From JBBRVW01 sp038246545 (GTDB taxonomy: Bacteria; Actinomycetota; Actinomycetes; JACCUZ01), in assembly GCA_038246545.1 (NCBI GenBank), contig JBBRVW010000001.1, positions 62,001 to 126,000 on the forward strand: 64,000 nucleotides of DNA, in the 5' to 3' direction. Both the position numbers and the translations under genes were made by a program. The notes beneath the pieces were generated by a model. The model was not told where the DNA came from. It searched no databases and worked only from the letters and a program-made list of their open reading frames with translations. Position 1 is the stretch's first letter; each line of letters opens with the position of its first letter. Of this stretch, positions 38,903 through 46,568 are shown piece by piece.

Positions 38903-39394
38903 TCAGGGCCCGTCGGCGAGCCGCTCGCTGATCTGGCGCAGCTGGCGGACCTGCGCGGCGTCCAACCGGTCGAAGACCGCGGCCCGGACGGCGGCCACGT
39001 GACCGGGCGCGGCGGCGACAACGGCGGCCCACCCGTCGTCGGTGAGCACAGCGAGGGCGCCGCGCCGGTCGGTCGGGTGCTTCTCCCGGCGCACCCAGCC
39101 CTTCTCCTCCAGCCGCGCCACCGCGTGCGAGAGCCGGCTCGCCGACGACGTGGTGAGACCGGCCAGCTCGCTCATCCGCAGGGTGCGGCCGGGAGCCTCG
39201 GACAGCATCGCGAGCACCTGGTAGTAGGCGTGCGGCATGCCCGCCTCGCGCTGCAGCTGGCGCTCCAGCCCGTCGTCGACGCGGGCCGCAGCCTGCAGGA
39301 AGGCGCGCCAGGCCCGCTGCTCCCCGGCGTCCAGCCAGCGGGTCGCAGCGCCGCCCTCGGCTGCTGGGGCGGCGGGGCTCGCGCTGTCGGTCAC
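38903..39394 (-). CDS. MarR family regulator of the VOC gene
   Basis: 163 residues. The winged helix is in LRMSELAGLTTSSASRLSHAVARLEEKGWVRRE (about 72-105). The GTG start has TAGGCT six bases before it. It is divergent from a VOC-fold gene, and two TTGAG-type palindromes lie between them in an AT-rich strip, so it likely represses itself and the VOC gene until an aromatic or quinone ligand binds. Confidence 0.83.
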   Translation of the reverse strand: MTDSASPAAPAAEGGAATRWLDAGEQRAWRAFLQAAARVDDGLERQLQREAGMPHAYYQVLAMLSEAPGRTLRMSELAGLTTSSASRLSHAVARLEEKGWVRREKHPTDRRGALAVLTDDGWAAVVAAAPGHVAAVRAAVFDRLDAAQVRQLRQISERLADGP

Positions 39395-39400
39395 CTCGCC

Positions 39401-39406
39401 AGCCTA
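39401..39406 (-). promoter_or_regulatory. -10 box TAGGCT, leaderless type, MarR gene
   Basis: TAGGCT, six bases, GTG 39394 on the minus strand. Confidence 0.55.
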
Positions 39407-39415
39407 GCGGAATAC

Positions 39416-39427
39416 TTGAGGTCTCAA
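39416..39427. promoter_or_regulatory. MarR operator 1, TTGAGGTCTCAA
   Basis: Five-base arms TTGAG/CTCAA around GT, nine bases from the MarR -10 box. Confidence 0.6.
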
Positions 39428-39450
39428 CTTCCTTGTCTGCTTGTAGCATA

Positions 39451-39462
39451 TTGAGAGTTCAA
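39451..39462. promoter_or_regulatory. MarR operator 2, TTGAGAGTTCAA
   Basis: Near copy of operator 1, 35 bases away. It directly follows TAGCAT (39444-39449), a good -10 box for the VOC gene, so a bound regulator would block it. Confidence 0.6.
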
Positions 39463-39495
39463 CAAGGGTTCTCTCCCGAGCGTCAGGAGCCCGCC

Positions 39496-40020
39496 GTGCC
39501 CGTCCGCCGTCTGAACCACGCCGTCCTGTTCGTGCGCGACGTGCGCGCCAGCGTCGCGTTCTACTCCGAGGTCCTGGGTTTCGCGCCGATCGACGGGATG
39601 GACGGCCTGCAGGGGGCCGCTTTCCTCCGCGCCCCGGCCTCGACGAACGACCACGACCTCGGCCTGTTCGAGATCGGCTCCGCCGCGGCTGCGTCCGGCG
39701 CCGGTCGCACCACCGTCGGGCTGTACCACCTGGCCTGGGAGGTCGAGACCCTCGCGGACCTGGCCGAGATCGCCGAGCGGCTGCAGGCCCGTGGCGCGCT
39801 CGTCGGCGCCACCGACCACGCGACCACCAAGGCGCTCTACGCCAGGGACCCCGACGGCCTCGAGCTCGAGGTCAGCTGGCTGGTGCCCGCCGACCTGCTC
39901 ACGCCGGAGATCCTCGGCCGGCGCGCCTCGCTCGTCCCGCTCGACCTCCCGAAGGAGATCGAGACCTTCGGCACCGACACCCTCGGCGGCATCGGCATCT
40001 CGGTTCCCGCCCCCGCCTGA
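39496..40020 (+). CDS. VOC family (extradiol dioxygenase-like) protein
   Basis: 174 residues. Metal ligands of the vicinal oxygen chelate fold are present: His in LNHAVLFVRDV, His in LYHLAWEV and Glu in GLELEVSWLV. It could be a catechol dioxygenase, glyoxalase-like lyase or fosfomycin-type enzyme; the MarR partner points to aromatic compounds or quinones. CAGGAG precedes GTG 39496. Its 3' side carries palindromic repeat copy A. Confidence 0.83.
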   Translation: MPVRRLNHAVLFVRDVRASVAFYSEVLGFAPIDGMDGLQGAAFLRAPASTNDHDLGLFEIGSAAAASGAGRTTVGLYHLAWEVETLADLAEIAERLQARGALVGATDHATTKALYARDPDGLELEVSWLVPADLLTPEILGRRASLVPLDLPKEIETFGTDTLGGIGISVPAPA

Positions 40021-40054
40021 CGCCGCCCCCGGCCGGTGGGCCACATCTCCAAGC

Positions 40055-40116
40055 AAGATCCTTTGTGCGCCGACACACCGACACGCCCGGCGTGTCGGTG
40101 TGTCGGCGCACATTCG
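40055..40116 (+). repeat. Palindromic repeat family 2, copy A
   Basis: It starts AAGATCCTTTGTGC and contains a perfect 49-base palindrome (40064-40112): two 24-base arms beginning TGTGCGCCGACACACC around a single C. It matches copy B at 21526-21585 in inverted orientation. It lies 35 bases after the VOC stop. No transposase gene is near either copy. Confidence 0.8.
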
Positions 40117-40235
40117 GGGTGCACGTGCGGGGGCGAGCGCGCTGAGTCGGTCGCCGGGCCGGCTCAACCTCTGGGCGGCTCGCGCGTCTTCCTGGTGTGC
40201 AGCGAGCCGGGGTGCGAGCGACGACGGGTGGCCAC

Positions 40236-40241
40236 CAGGAT
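40236..40241 (+). promoter_or_regulatory. -10-like CAGGAT before the ECF sigma gene
   Basis: CAGGAT, six bases, GTG 40248. It favours this start over the GTG at 40197. Confidence 0.4.
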
Positions 40242-40247
40242 GTCGGC

Positions 40248-40787
40248 GTGGGGGACGATCCGGGTGACCCGAGCCGCGACCGCGGCGACGGCGGGGACGC
40301 TGCCGCCGACTACCGGGACCTCTTCTTCGGCCACTTCGCGGCCATGACCCGGCTGGCGACCATGCTCGGCGCCGACGACCCCGAGGACGTCGCCCAGGAG
40401 GCGTTCGTCCGCCTGCACCGCCGTACCCGCACGCTGCGCGACCCGCACGCGGCGGTCGGGTACCTGCGGACCACCGTCGTCAACCTCACTCGGTCGCGGC
40501 TGCGCCACCTCGCGGTCGTCCGCCGGCACACCAGCCGGCACCCCCGGGTGCCGGACCTCGTGGCGAGCGCCGAGCACGACGCCGTCACCCGCGAGAGCCA
40601 CCACGAGCTGGTGGCCGCCGTGCAGCGGCTGACGCCCCGGCACCGGGAGGCGCTGGTGCTGCGCTACTGGCTCGACCTCACCGAGGCCGAGATGGCCGAG
40701 GTGATGGGCGTCAGCCGGGGCACCGTCAAGTCGCACGTGTCGCGCGGGCTGGACGCCCTCGCCGCCCAGCTGGAGGCCCGCCGATGA
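40248..40787 (+). CDS. ECF-type RNA polymerase sigma factor (SigE-like subfamily)
   Basis: 179 residues from GTG 40248 (196 from GTG 40197). Region 2 contains DPEDVAQEAFVRLHRRTR and region 4 contains LDLTEAEMAEVMGVSRGTVKSHVSRG. This is the actinobacterial SigE/M-like group often paired with membrane proteins lacking a zinc motif. Its stop overlaps the next gene's ATG (ATGA at 40784-40787), so the partner is translationally coupled. Target genes unknown. Confidence 0.85.
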   Translation: MGDDPGDPSRDRGDGGDAAADYRDLFFGHFAAMTRLATMLGADDPEDVAQEAFVRLHRRTRTLRDPHAAVGYLRTTVVNLTRSRLRHLAVVRRHTSRHPRVPDLVASAEHDAVTRESHHELVAAVQRLTPRHREALVLRYWLDLTEAEMAEVMGVSRGTVKSHVSRGLDALAAQLEARR

Positions 40788-41947
40788 GTGACACCGACAC
40801 CCGCTACGCCGATCTCGAGGGGCGGCTGCGCGCCGCGGGCGGCACGGTGCCGGCCCGGCCGGTGCCGGACGACGCCTGGATCGAGCTCCAGTCCCGGCTG
40901 GCGACCCGCGACGGACACCACGGCCGGCGGGTCCTCGCGGCGGCAGCCGTGGTGGCGCTGCTGCTCGGGCTGGTCGGCGCCGCCGCGCTGCTCGACGACG
41001 GCAGCCCGGCGGGTGGCCCGGCGTCGGGGCCGGAAGGCGACCCGTGGGCACCGGAGCACTATCTCGGCGAGCCGGTCGTCGCCGAGACGCTGACCCTGGG
41101 CGGTCAGCGGGTCCGGCACGAGCTGGTGCTCACCGACACCGACGGCAAGGGTCCGAGCCTCTGTGACCGTTTCGTCTCCGGCTCGGGCAGCGCGGGCGGC
41201 TGCAGCTCCCGCGACGCCCGCGCCGACGACCCGGCAGTCGCCTTCGACTGGCTCTCCGGCACGACCGGCGGTGGCGACATCCACGGCGTCGACGGGGCCG
41301 TGGACGACCGGGTCATGAAGGTGCAGGTCTGGATGGACAACGGCGACGAAACCCTCGTCGCGCTGCACCCGACCGGCTGGGCGGGCACGCGGTCCTTCGC
41401 CCTCACCGTGCCGGACACCGGCCCGACGCCGCAGCGCCTGGTCGCCTACTCGGACGCCAAGGGCACCGTGCTCCAGGCGGTCGACCTGCCGGCTCGCTAC
41501 GGCAAGACGTGGCTGACGCGACACTCGGCCTGCGCCGGAGACCGGGTAGCGGAGCTGGTCCCGGACGGGGACACCCTGCCCAACGCCTATGTCGCGCTGG
41601 GGACCGACGATGCGCAGATGTCCATCCGGCTCGCGCCGGACGACTCCGTCGACCCCTGCGTCGAGCGCTTCCGGGGAACGGCGCTCGCCGGGTGGTACCC
41701 CTCGGGGACACTCGTCGCCGCCGTCGTGGCACCGGAGGTCGTGACGGTGCGGCTGGTCAGGACCGACGCATCAGGCGGGCAGACGGTCCTGGCGGAGGTC
41801 ACACCCGTGACGGCTGCCGGCTCGCTCTGGCGGGTCGCGGTCCTGAGGGTGGCGAACCAGCCCCAGCTGGACAACGCGCAGCTCCTCGCCCTCGACAGCC
41901 ACGGCGTGCTCGACCAGGCGTTCGTCAACCAGCCGTCGAGTCCGTGA
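40784..41947 (+). CDS. Membrane partner of the ECF sigma factor, candidate anti-sigma
   Basis: 387 residues. A 48-residue cytoplasmic N-terminus, one membrane helix (RVLAAAAVVALLLGLVGAAAL) and a large extracytoplasmic beta-rich domain. The outer domain has four cysteines (in SLCDRF, GGCSS, SACAG and DPCVE), possibly two disulfides. There is no ZAS HxxxCxxC motif. Coupling to the sigma gene and topology suggest an anti-sigma or sensor, but this is inference. Confidence 0.7.
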   Translation: MSDTDTRYADLEGRLRAAGGTVPARPVPDDAWIELQSRLATRDGHHGRRVLAAAAVVALLLGLVGAAALLDDGSPAGGPASGPEGDPWAPEHYLGEPVVAETLTLGGQRVRHELVLTDTDGKGPSLCDRFVSGSGSAGGCSSRDARADDPAVAFDWLSGTTGGGDIHGVDGAVDDRVMKVQVWMDNGDETLVALHPTGWAGTRSFALTVPDTGPTPQRLVAYSDAKGTVLQAVDLPARYGKTWLTRHSACAGDRVAELVPDGDTLPNAYVALGTDDAQMSIRLAPDDSVDPCVERFRGTALAGWYPSGTLVAAVVAPEVVTVRLVRTDASGGQTVLAEVTPVTAAGSLWRVAVLRVANQPQLDNAQLLALDSHGVLDQAFVNQPSSP

Positions 41948-41951
41948 CCGG

Positions 41952-43013
41952 TCACAAGGTCAACCAGGCGAGCAGCTTCTGCTCGCACTCGAGGATGGGT
42001 GCGATGTCGCAGTACTCCTCGCGCTGGTGCGCGACCATCGGGTCGCCCGGCCCGTAGTTCACTGCGGGGACGCCGAGCGCAGAGAACCGCGCGACGTCGG
42101 TCCAGCCGAACTTCGGCAGCGGCTCGCGTCCGACCATCTCGACGAACGCCGCCGCGGCCGGGTGCGACAGGCCCGGCAGCGCGCCGGGCGCGGTGTCGGT
42201 GACGCGCACGTCGTACCCGTCGAGCAGCTGGCGTACGACGTCCGCCGCCTCGGCCTCGGACCGCGACGGTGCGAAGCGGTAGTTGACCTGCACGACGCAC
42301 TCGTCCGGGATGACGTTGCCGGCCACTCCCCCGGTGACGCCGACCGCGTTGAGGCCCTCGCGGTAGACCAGGCCGTCGATGTCGACCTCCGCCGGCTGAT
42401 GGTCGGCAAGCCGGCGCAGCACCTCCCCGGCCTTGTGCACGGCGTTGTCGCCCATCCAGGACCGCGCGGAGTGCGCACGGTGGCCGGTGAGCACGACGTC
42501 GGCGCGCAGCGTGCCCTGGCAGCCGCCCTCGACCAGGGCGTTGGTGGGTTCCATCAACACCGCGAAGTCGGCGGCCAGCCAGTCGGGGTGGTTGTGGGCG
42601 ATCCGACCGAGACCGTTCTTGTCGGCCTCGACCTCCTCGTTGTCGTAGAAGACGTAGGTGATGTCGCGGTTCGGCGCCGCGAGCTGGGCTGCGAGCCGCA
42701 GCTGCACGGCCACGCCGCTCTTCATGTCGGTGGTGCCGCAGCCGTGGATCCGGCCGCCCTCGACCCGGCACGGCAGGTTGTCGCCGAGCGGGACGGTGTC
42801 GAGGTGGCCCGCAAGCACCACCCGCTCCGGGCGCCCGAGGTCCGTGCGCGCCACCACCGTGTCGCCGTCGCGCTGGACCGACAGGTGCGGCACCTCGCGC
42901 AGCACCAGCTCGACCGCCTCGGCCAGCCGGCGCTCGTTGCCGCTCACCGACTCGATGTCGCAGAGCACGACGGTCAGCGCGGCGGCGTCGAGGGACAGGT
43001 CCAGGCGCGTCAT
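41952..43013 (-). CDS. dapE: Succinyl-diaminopimelate desuccinylase
   Basis: 353 residues, M20 metallopeptidase family. Metal-site motifs are AGHLDTVPLG, GCGTTDMKSGVA and YDNEEVEA, with MEPTN and the C-terminal NYGPGDP. It removes succinate from N-succinyl-LL-diaminopimelate for lysine and peptidoglycan. It has its own leaderless promoter lying over the end of the VOC gene. It is near dapD and dapC, so most of the succinylase branch is within 6 kb. Confidence 0.93.
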   Translation of the reverse strand: MTRLDLSLDAAALTVVLCDIESVSGNERRLAEAVELVLREVPHLSVQRDGDTVVARTDLGRPERVVLAGHLDTVPLGDNLPCRVEGGRIHGCGTTDMKSGVAVQLRLAAQLAAPNRDITYVFYDNEEVEADKNGLGRIAHNHPDWLAADFAVLMEPTNALVEGGCQGTLRADVVLTGHRAHSARSWMGDNAVHKAGEVLRRLADHQPAEVDIDGLVYREGLNAVGVTGGVAGNVIPDECVVQVNYRFAPSRSEAEAADVVRQLLDGYDVRVTDTAPGALPGLSHPAAAAFVEMVGREPLPKFGWTDVARFSALGVPAVNYGPGDPMVAHQREEYCDIAPILECEQKLLAWLTL

Positions 43014-43020
43014 GCCCCGG

Positions 43021-43026
43021 ACCCTA
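43021..43026 (-). promoter_or_regulatory. -10 box TAGGGT, leaderless type, dapE
   Basis: TAGGGT, seven bases, ATG 43013. The first three bases are also the TAG stop of the upstream VOC gene. Confidence 0.6.
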
Positions 43027-43701
43027 GTGGGACCGGAAGGCGCAGAACTCGTTGCCTTCGGGGTCGGCGAGGACGTGCCAGTCGATGTCCTCGTCCGGCC
43101 CGCGCAGCAGGGACGCCCCCTGCGCGACGAGAGCGTCGACGTCGTCGCACAGCACGTCCCAGTGCCAGCGGTTCTTGACGGCCTTGGCGTCCGGGCCGGG
43201 CACGAACTTCCACACGTCGAACGGCAGCCCGGGGACCGCCAGCAGCCACCGCCGGACCCCGTCCGGCCCCGGCGAGAGCCGGGCGTCCAGGACACCGGCC
43301 CACCACGCCGCGAGGCGGCCGGCGTCGGTCGCGTCGACGTCCAGGCCGCTCGACCAGTCGCGCGGCGCCGGCGCGAAGACACAGAGCTCGTTGCCCTCCG
43401 GGTCGGCGAGCACGTGCCAGTCCCAGCCGGGCGCGGGCGCGTGCAGCACGGTGGCCCCGGCCGCGACCAGCGGCTGCACGGTGTCCATCACCAGGTCCAG
43501 GTGCACGCGGTTCTTCACCCTCTTGGGCTCCGGCACCCGGTTGAGCCAGGTGGTGCGCTCCGTCGGCTCGCCGGCCAGCCGGGTGACTCCCGCGCGGGTG
43601 TGGGGGCGCGTCTCCAGGCCGAGCAGCGGCGCCCAGAACGCAGCTACCACCGTGGGGTCGGCGACGTCGACGCAGAGGTCCTTCCACCGTGCCAGTGCCA
43701 T
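43024..43701 (-). CDS. Tandem VOC-fold protein
   Basis: 225 residues with two VOC/glyoxalase-like repeats. Each ends in DWHVLADPEGNE followed by LCVF or FCAF, and each has a KNRVHLD or KNRWHWD segment. Metal-ligand His and Glu are present in both halves. The usual actinobacterial annotation is glyoxalase-like; no reaction can be assigned. TAGCGT eight bases upstream sets ATG 43701. Its stop codon overlaps the dapE promoter. Confidence 0.82.
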   Translation of the reverse strand: MALARWKDLCVDVADPTVVAAFWAPLLGLETRPHTRAGVTRLAGEPTERTTWLNRVPEPKRVKNRVHLDLVMDTVQPLVAAGATVLHAPAPGWDWHVLADPEGNELCVFAPAPRDWSSGLDVDATDAGRLAAWWAGVLDARLSPGPDGVRRWLLAVPGLPFDVWKFVPGPDAKAVKNRWHWDVLCDDVDALVAQGASLLRGPDEDIDWHVLADPEGNEFCAFRSH

Positions 43702-43709
43702 GCGCGAGG

Positions 43710-43715
43710 ACGCTA
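43710..43715 (-). promoter_or_regulatory. -10 box TAGCGT, leaderless type, VOC gene
   Basis: TAGCGT, eight bases, ATG 43701 on the minus strand. It lies 14 bases from the divergent dapD box. Confidence 0.55.
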
Positions 43716-43728
43716 CCCGGGCTTCTGG

Positions 43729-43734
43729 CAGGCT
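43729..43734 (+). promoter_or_regulatory. -10-like CAGGCT, leaderless type, dapD
   Basis: CAGGCT, seven bases, ATG 43742. Confidence 0.45.
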
Positions 43735-43741
43735 GGAGTCC

Positions 43742-44704
43742 ATGCCTGGCATCAGCGAGTCCCCGCCCCGCACGGCGTACGGCGTCGGGCTGGCCACGAC
43801 GCACACTCGGAGCGGTGACGTGCTGGACGTCTGGTTCCCCGGTCCGGTCCTCGGCCACGCCTCGGGCAGCACCGTCGACCGGGCGGCGCTGGAGAAGCTG
43901 ACCGGCGACGACGCCGACCGCGGCACCCGCCGCCACCTCGTCGAGGTCACGGCCGACCTCGACGCGCCGCCGGCCGGCACCCTCGACGGGTGGCTCCGCC
44001 TGCACCTGCTGTCGCACCGGCTGGTGCGGCCGCACGGCGCCGACCTCACCGGGATCTTCGGCCTGCTGACCAACGTCGTGTGGACCAACCACGGGCCGTG
44101 CGCCGTCGACGACTTCGAGCAGACCCGGCTGCGTCTCCTGTCGCGCGGCCCGGTGACTGTGCTCGGCGTCGACAAGTTCCCCCGCATGGTCGACTACGTC
44201 GTGCCGTCAGGAGTGCGCGTCGCGGACGCCGACCGGGTCCGCCTGGGGGCGCACCTGGCGAGCGGCACGACCGTCATGCACGAGGGGTTCGTGAACTTCA
44301 ACGCCGGCACCCTCGGCACCTCGATGGTCGAGGGCCGGATCGTTGCCGGCGTCACCGTGGGCGACGGCTCGGACGTCGGCGGCGGCGCCTCGATCCTCGG
44401 CACCTTGTCCGGGGGCGGCCAGCTCGTCGTGACGATCGGCGAGCGCTGCCTGATCGGGGCCAACGCGGGCGTCGGCATCGCGCTCGGCGACGACTGCGTC
44501 GTCGAGGCCGGTCTCTACGTCACCGCCGGGACCAAGGTGCTCATCGTCGGCGGCGAGCGCGACGGCGAGGTGCTCAAGGCGCGCGAGCTGTTCGGCGCCA
44601 GCGGGCTGCTCTTCCTGCGCAACTCCCAGACCGGGGCCGTCGAGGCCAGGCCCCGGGAAGGCAAGCGGGTCGAGCTCAACGCCGCCCTACACGCGAACGA
44701 CTGA
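43742..44704 (+). CDS. dapD: Tetrahydrodipicolinate N-succinyltransferase
   Basis: 320 residues. The C-terminal half is a left-handed beta-helix of hexapeptide repeats (VRLGAHLASGTTVMHEGFVN, VTVGDGSDVGGGASILGTLS, GANAGVGIALGDD), as in mycobacterial DapD (Rv1201c). It transfers succinyl from succinyl-CoA to tetrahydrodipicolinate. The ATG is seven bases after a -10-like box. It is divergent from the tandem VOC gene and close to dapE. Confidence 0.92.
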   Translation: MPGISESPPRTAYGVGLATTHTRSGDVLDVWFPGPVLGHASGSTVDRAALEKLTGDDADRGTRRHLVEVTADLDAPPAGTLDGWLRLHLLSHRLVRPHGADLTGIFGLLTNVVWTNHGPCAVDDFEQTRLRLLSRGPVTVLGVDKFPRMVDYVVPSGVRVADADRVRLGAHLASGTTVMHEGFVNFNAGTLGTSMVEGRIVAGVTVGDGSDVGGGASILGTLSGGGQLVVTIGERCLIGANAGVGIALGDDCVVEAGLYVTAGTKVLIVGGERDGEVLKARELFGASGLLFLRNSQTGAVEARPREGKRVELNAALHAND

Positions 44705-44813
44705 CCGCCGCAGGGGACCCCCGGCAGGTGGAAGCGTCGGCCGCGGTGTCGGCGTGGCCCGCGGCGGCAGGGGTGCGGCCGCACGATGATGGGTCGGTGC
44801 GACGGGACCTGCC

Positions 44814-45650
44814 GTGCGGCTGACCCGACGTGGCCGGCTCGCGGTCACGGCGCTGGTCGTCGTGCTGCTGCTCGGTGCCGGTGGCTGGCTGCTGGTCACG
44901 CGGACACCGCTCGGACCCGCGCTCGGGCTGGGCGACGGGCCGCCCTGCACGCTCGACACCGGCAGCGACCGGCTTCCCTGGACGACCGCCGAGGCGATGA
45001 CCGCGACCACCGTCGCGGGGGTGGGAACCCGGATCGGGGCGACCGAGAACGGCGTTGCCGCCGCCGTGGACCGGGCGCTTGCGGCCGGGCCGGAGACCGA
45101 GATCTCGCCGGAGGCTGCGCGCACCGTCTACCGGCTGCTGCCGGCCGTCGCACAGTCCGACGCCGCCTCCCGCGGCGTCGCACGGGCACTGCTCGGGCAG
45201 CGCGGAGCCGCCCTCACCTGCGTCGCCCCGCTCGTCGGCCCGGACCTCGCTGCCGAGCGCACCGGGGAGCTCGGGCTCACCCCGCGAGCCGATGCCGTGC
45301 GACTGGCGATGCGCGCGGTCTTCGGCAAGCAGGTGCTCGGCGGGTTCGAGGCCGGCGGGGTCAGCAACGGGCACGTCGAAGGGTCGGCGCACTACGAGGG
45401 CCGGGCGGTCGACGTCTTCTACCGCCCGATCACCGCCGCGGCGACGGTCGAGGGCTGGCAGACCGCCCTCTGGCTGGTGGCCCACGCCGAGCGGCTGCAC
45501 GTGGCGACCGTGATCTTCGACCGCGAGATCTGGAGCACGGCCCGGTCCCTGCGGGGCTGGCGGACATACCGCTATCCGGGCGGCAGCACCGACAACCCGG
45601 TGCTGCTGCACGAGGACCACGTGCACGTCGACGTGCCGCGCGGCGCCTGA
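44814..45650 (+). CDS. Membrane-anchored M15-like peptidase paralog 1
   Basis: 278 residues. A membrane anchor or uncleaved signal (LAVTALVVVLLLGAGGWLL) precedes an outer domain. The C-terminal part has GSAHYEGRAVDVFYRP (the SxHxxGxAxD zinc motif of VanY/M15 carboxypeptidases) and EDHVHVDVP (final HxH ligand). It probably cleaves D-Ala-containing peptidoglycan peptides. Four cysteines suggest disulfides. It is followed by a paralog with the same motifs. Confidence 0.75.
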   Translation: MRLTRRGRLAVTALVVVLLLGAGGWLLVTRTPLGPALGLGDGPPCTLDTGSDRLPWTTAEAMTATTVAGVGTRIGATENGVAAAVDRALAAGPETEISPEAARTVYRLLPAVAQSDAASRGVARALLGQRGAALTCVAPLVGPDLAAERTGELGLTPRADAVRLAMRAVFGKQVLGGFEAGGVSNGHVEGSAHYEGRAVDVFYRPITAAATVEGWQTALWLVAHAERLHVATVIFDREIWSTARSLRGWRTYRYPGGSTDNPVLLHEDHVHVDVPRGA

Positions 45651-45736
45651 CGGCCGCCGTACCGCGACGCGAGGGGCAGACAACGATCCGGACACGCGAC
45701 CTGGCGGACCGCCGGTACGTGGGTGAGGCTCCACCG

Positions 45737-46564
45737 ATGGGGCGCAGTCGGCGGGTCACGTGGGTCGGCGGGCTGCTCCTCGCGGCCCTGGCCAGCTGCA
45801 GCCCGACCGCCGCCGAACCCCGCGAGGGGGCGACGGGTACCCCGTCCGCCCAGCCGGCCCCCGCCATCTCACCCGTGATCATCACAGACTGCTGGGTCCC
45901 GACCAGCTCCGGCAACGTGTCGCTGCTCGGTACGGAGGCGCAGACCCTCACCACCCGTGCTGCCGAGCTGGGGCGGACCAGCCGGAACAGCGGTGAGCAG
46001 GTGGCGCGGCGACTGACCACGGCGGCCCTCGCGGTCTCGGCGCAGGTCGACCGCGCCGCTGCGACCGAGGTCGCGGCGGGGCTGGCCGGCCTGCGGCCGC
46101 AGTCGCGCTTGGTGTGCTCCTGGCCACGGTCCGCCGTCGAGCCGCAGGAGCCAGGACCGATCGGCCTGGTGCCCAGGGCCCGCCGGCTCCGGGCCGCCTG
46201 GACCACGGTGTTCGGGCCGATCGTGTCCGGCGGGTTCGCCCGCGGCGGGGTGAGCAGCGGCCACGTCGCCGGGTCGGCGCACTACGAAGGTCGCGCGGTG
46301 GACGTGTTCTTCCGCCCGGTCGGCGACGACGAGCAGCGCCGGCGCGGCTGGGTGTTCGCCCAGTGGCTGCTCGCCCACGCGGCCGCCCACCACGTGCTCT
46401 CGGTCATCTACGACGACCGGATCTGGACCTCGTGGGCACCGGGCTCGGGCTGGCGCGACTACGTGCACCCGGGCGCGAGCTTCGCCCGTCGCGGCAGCCC
46501 CGTCCAGCGGCACAGGGACCACGTGCACGTCGCCGTCGAGAGCGGCCGCCCGTACAACGGTTGA
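45737..46564 (+). CDS. Lipoprotein M15-like peptidase paralog 2
   Basis: 275 residues. The signal ends in a lipobox, LAALASC, so the mature protein should be lipid-anchored at Cys21. The zinc motif GSAHYEGRAVDVFFRP and the final HRDHVHVAVES match the preceding gene, as does GGVSxGHVxGSAHYEGRAVDVF, so the pair arose by duplication. The anchors differ (helix versus lipid). A longer start at an upstream GTG is possible but would bury the signal. Confidence 0.75.
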   Translation: MGRSRRVTWVGGLLLAALASCSPTAAEPREGATGTPSAQPAPAISPVIITDCWVPTSSGNVSLLGTEAQTLTTRAAELGRTSRNSGEQVARRLTTAALAVSAQVDRAAATEVAAGLAGLRPQSRLVCSWPRSAVEPQEPGPIGLVPRARRLRAAWTTVFGPIVSGGFARGGVSSGHVAGSAHYEGRAVDVFFRPVGDDEQRRRGWVFAQWLLAHAAAHHVLSVIYDDRIWTSWAPGSGWRDYVHPGASFARRGSPVQRHRDHVHVAVESGRPYNG

Positions 46565-46568
46565 TGTG

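Noticed and set aside
21526..40116. Composite transposon bounded by the two family-2 palindromes
   Set aside because: The elements are inverted and 18.5 kb apart, but the DNA between them is conserved housekeeping order and contains no transposase or integrase.
44814..46564. One gene split in two for the tandem M15-like proteins
   Set aside because: Each has its own membrane signal and complete zinc motifs, so they are separate paralogs rather than fragments.
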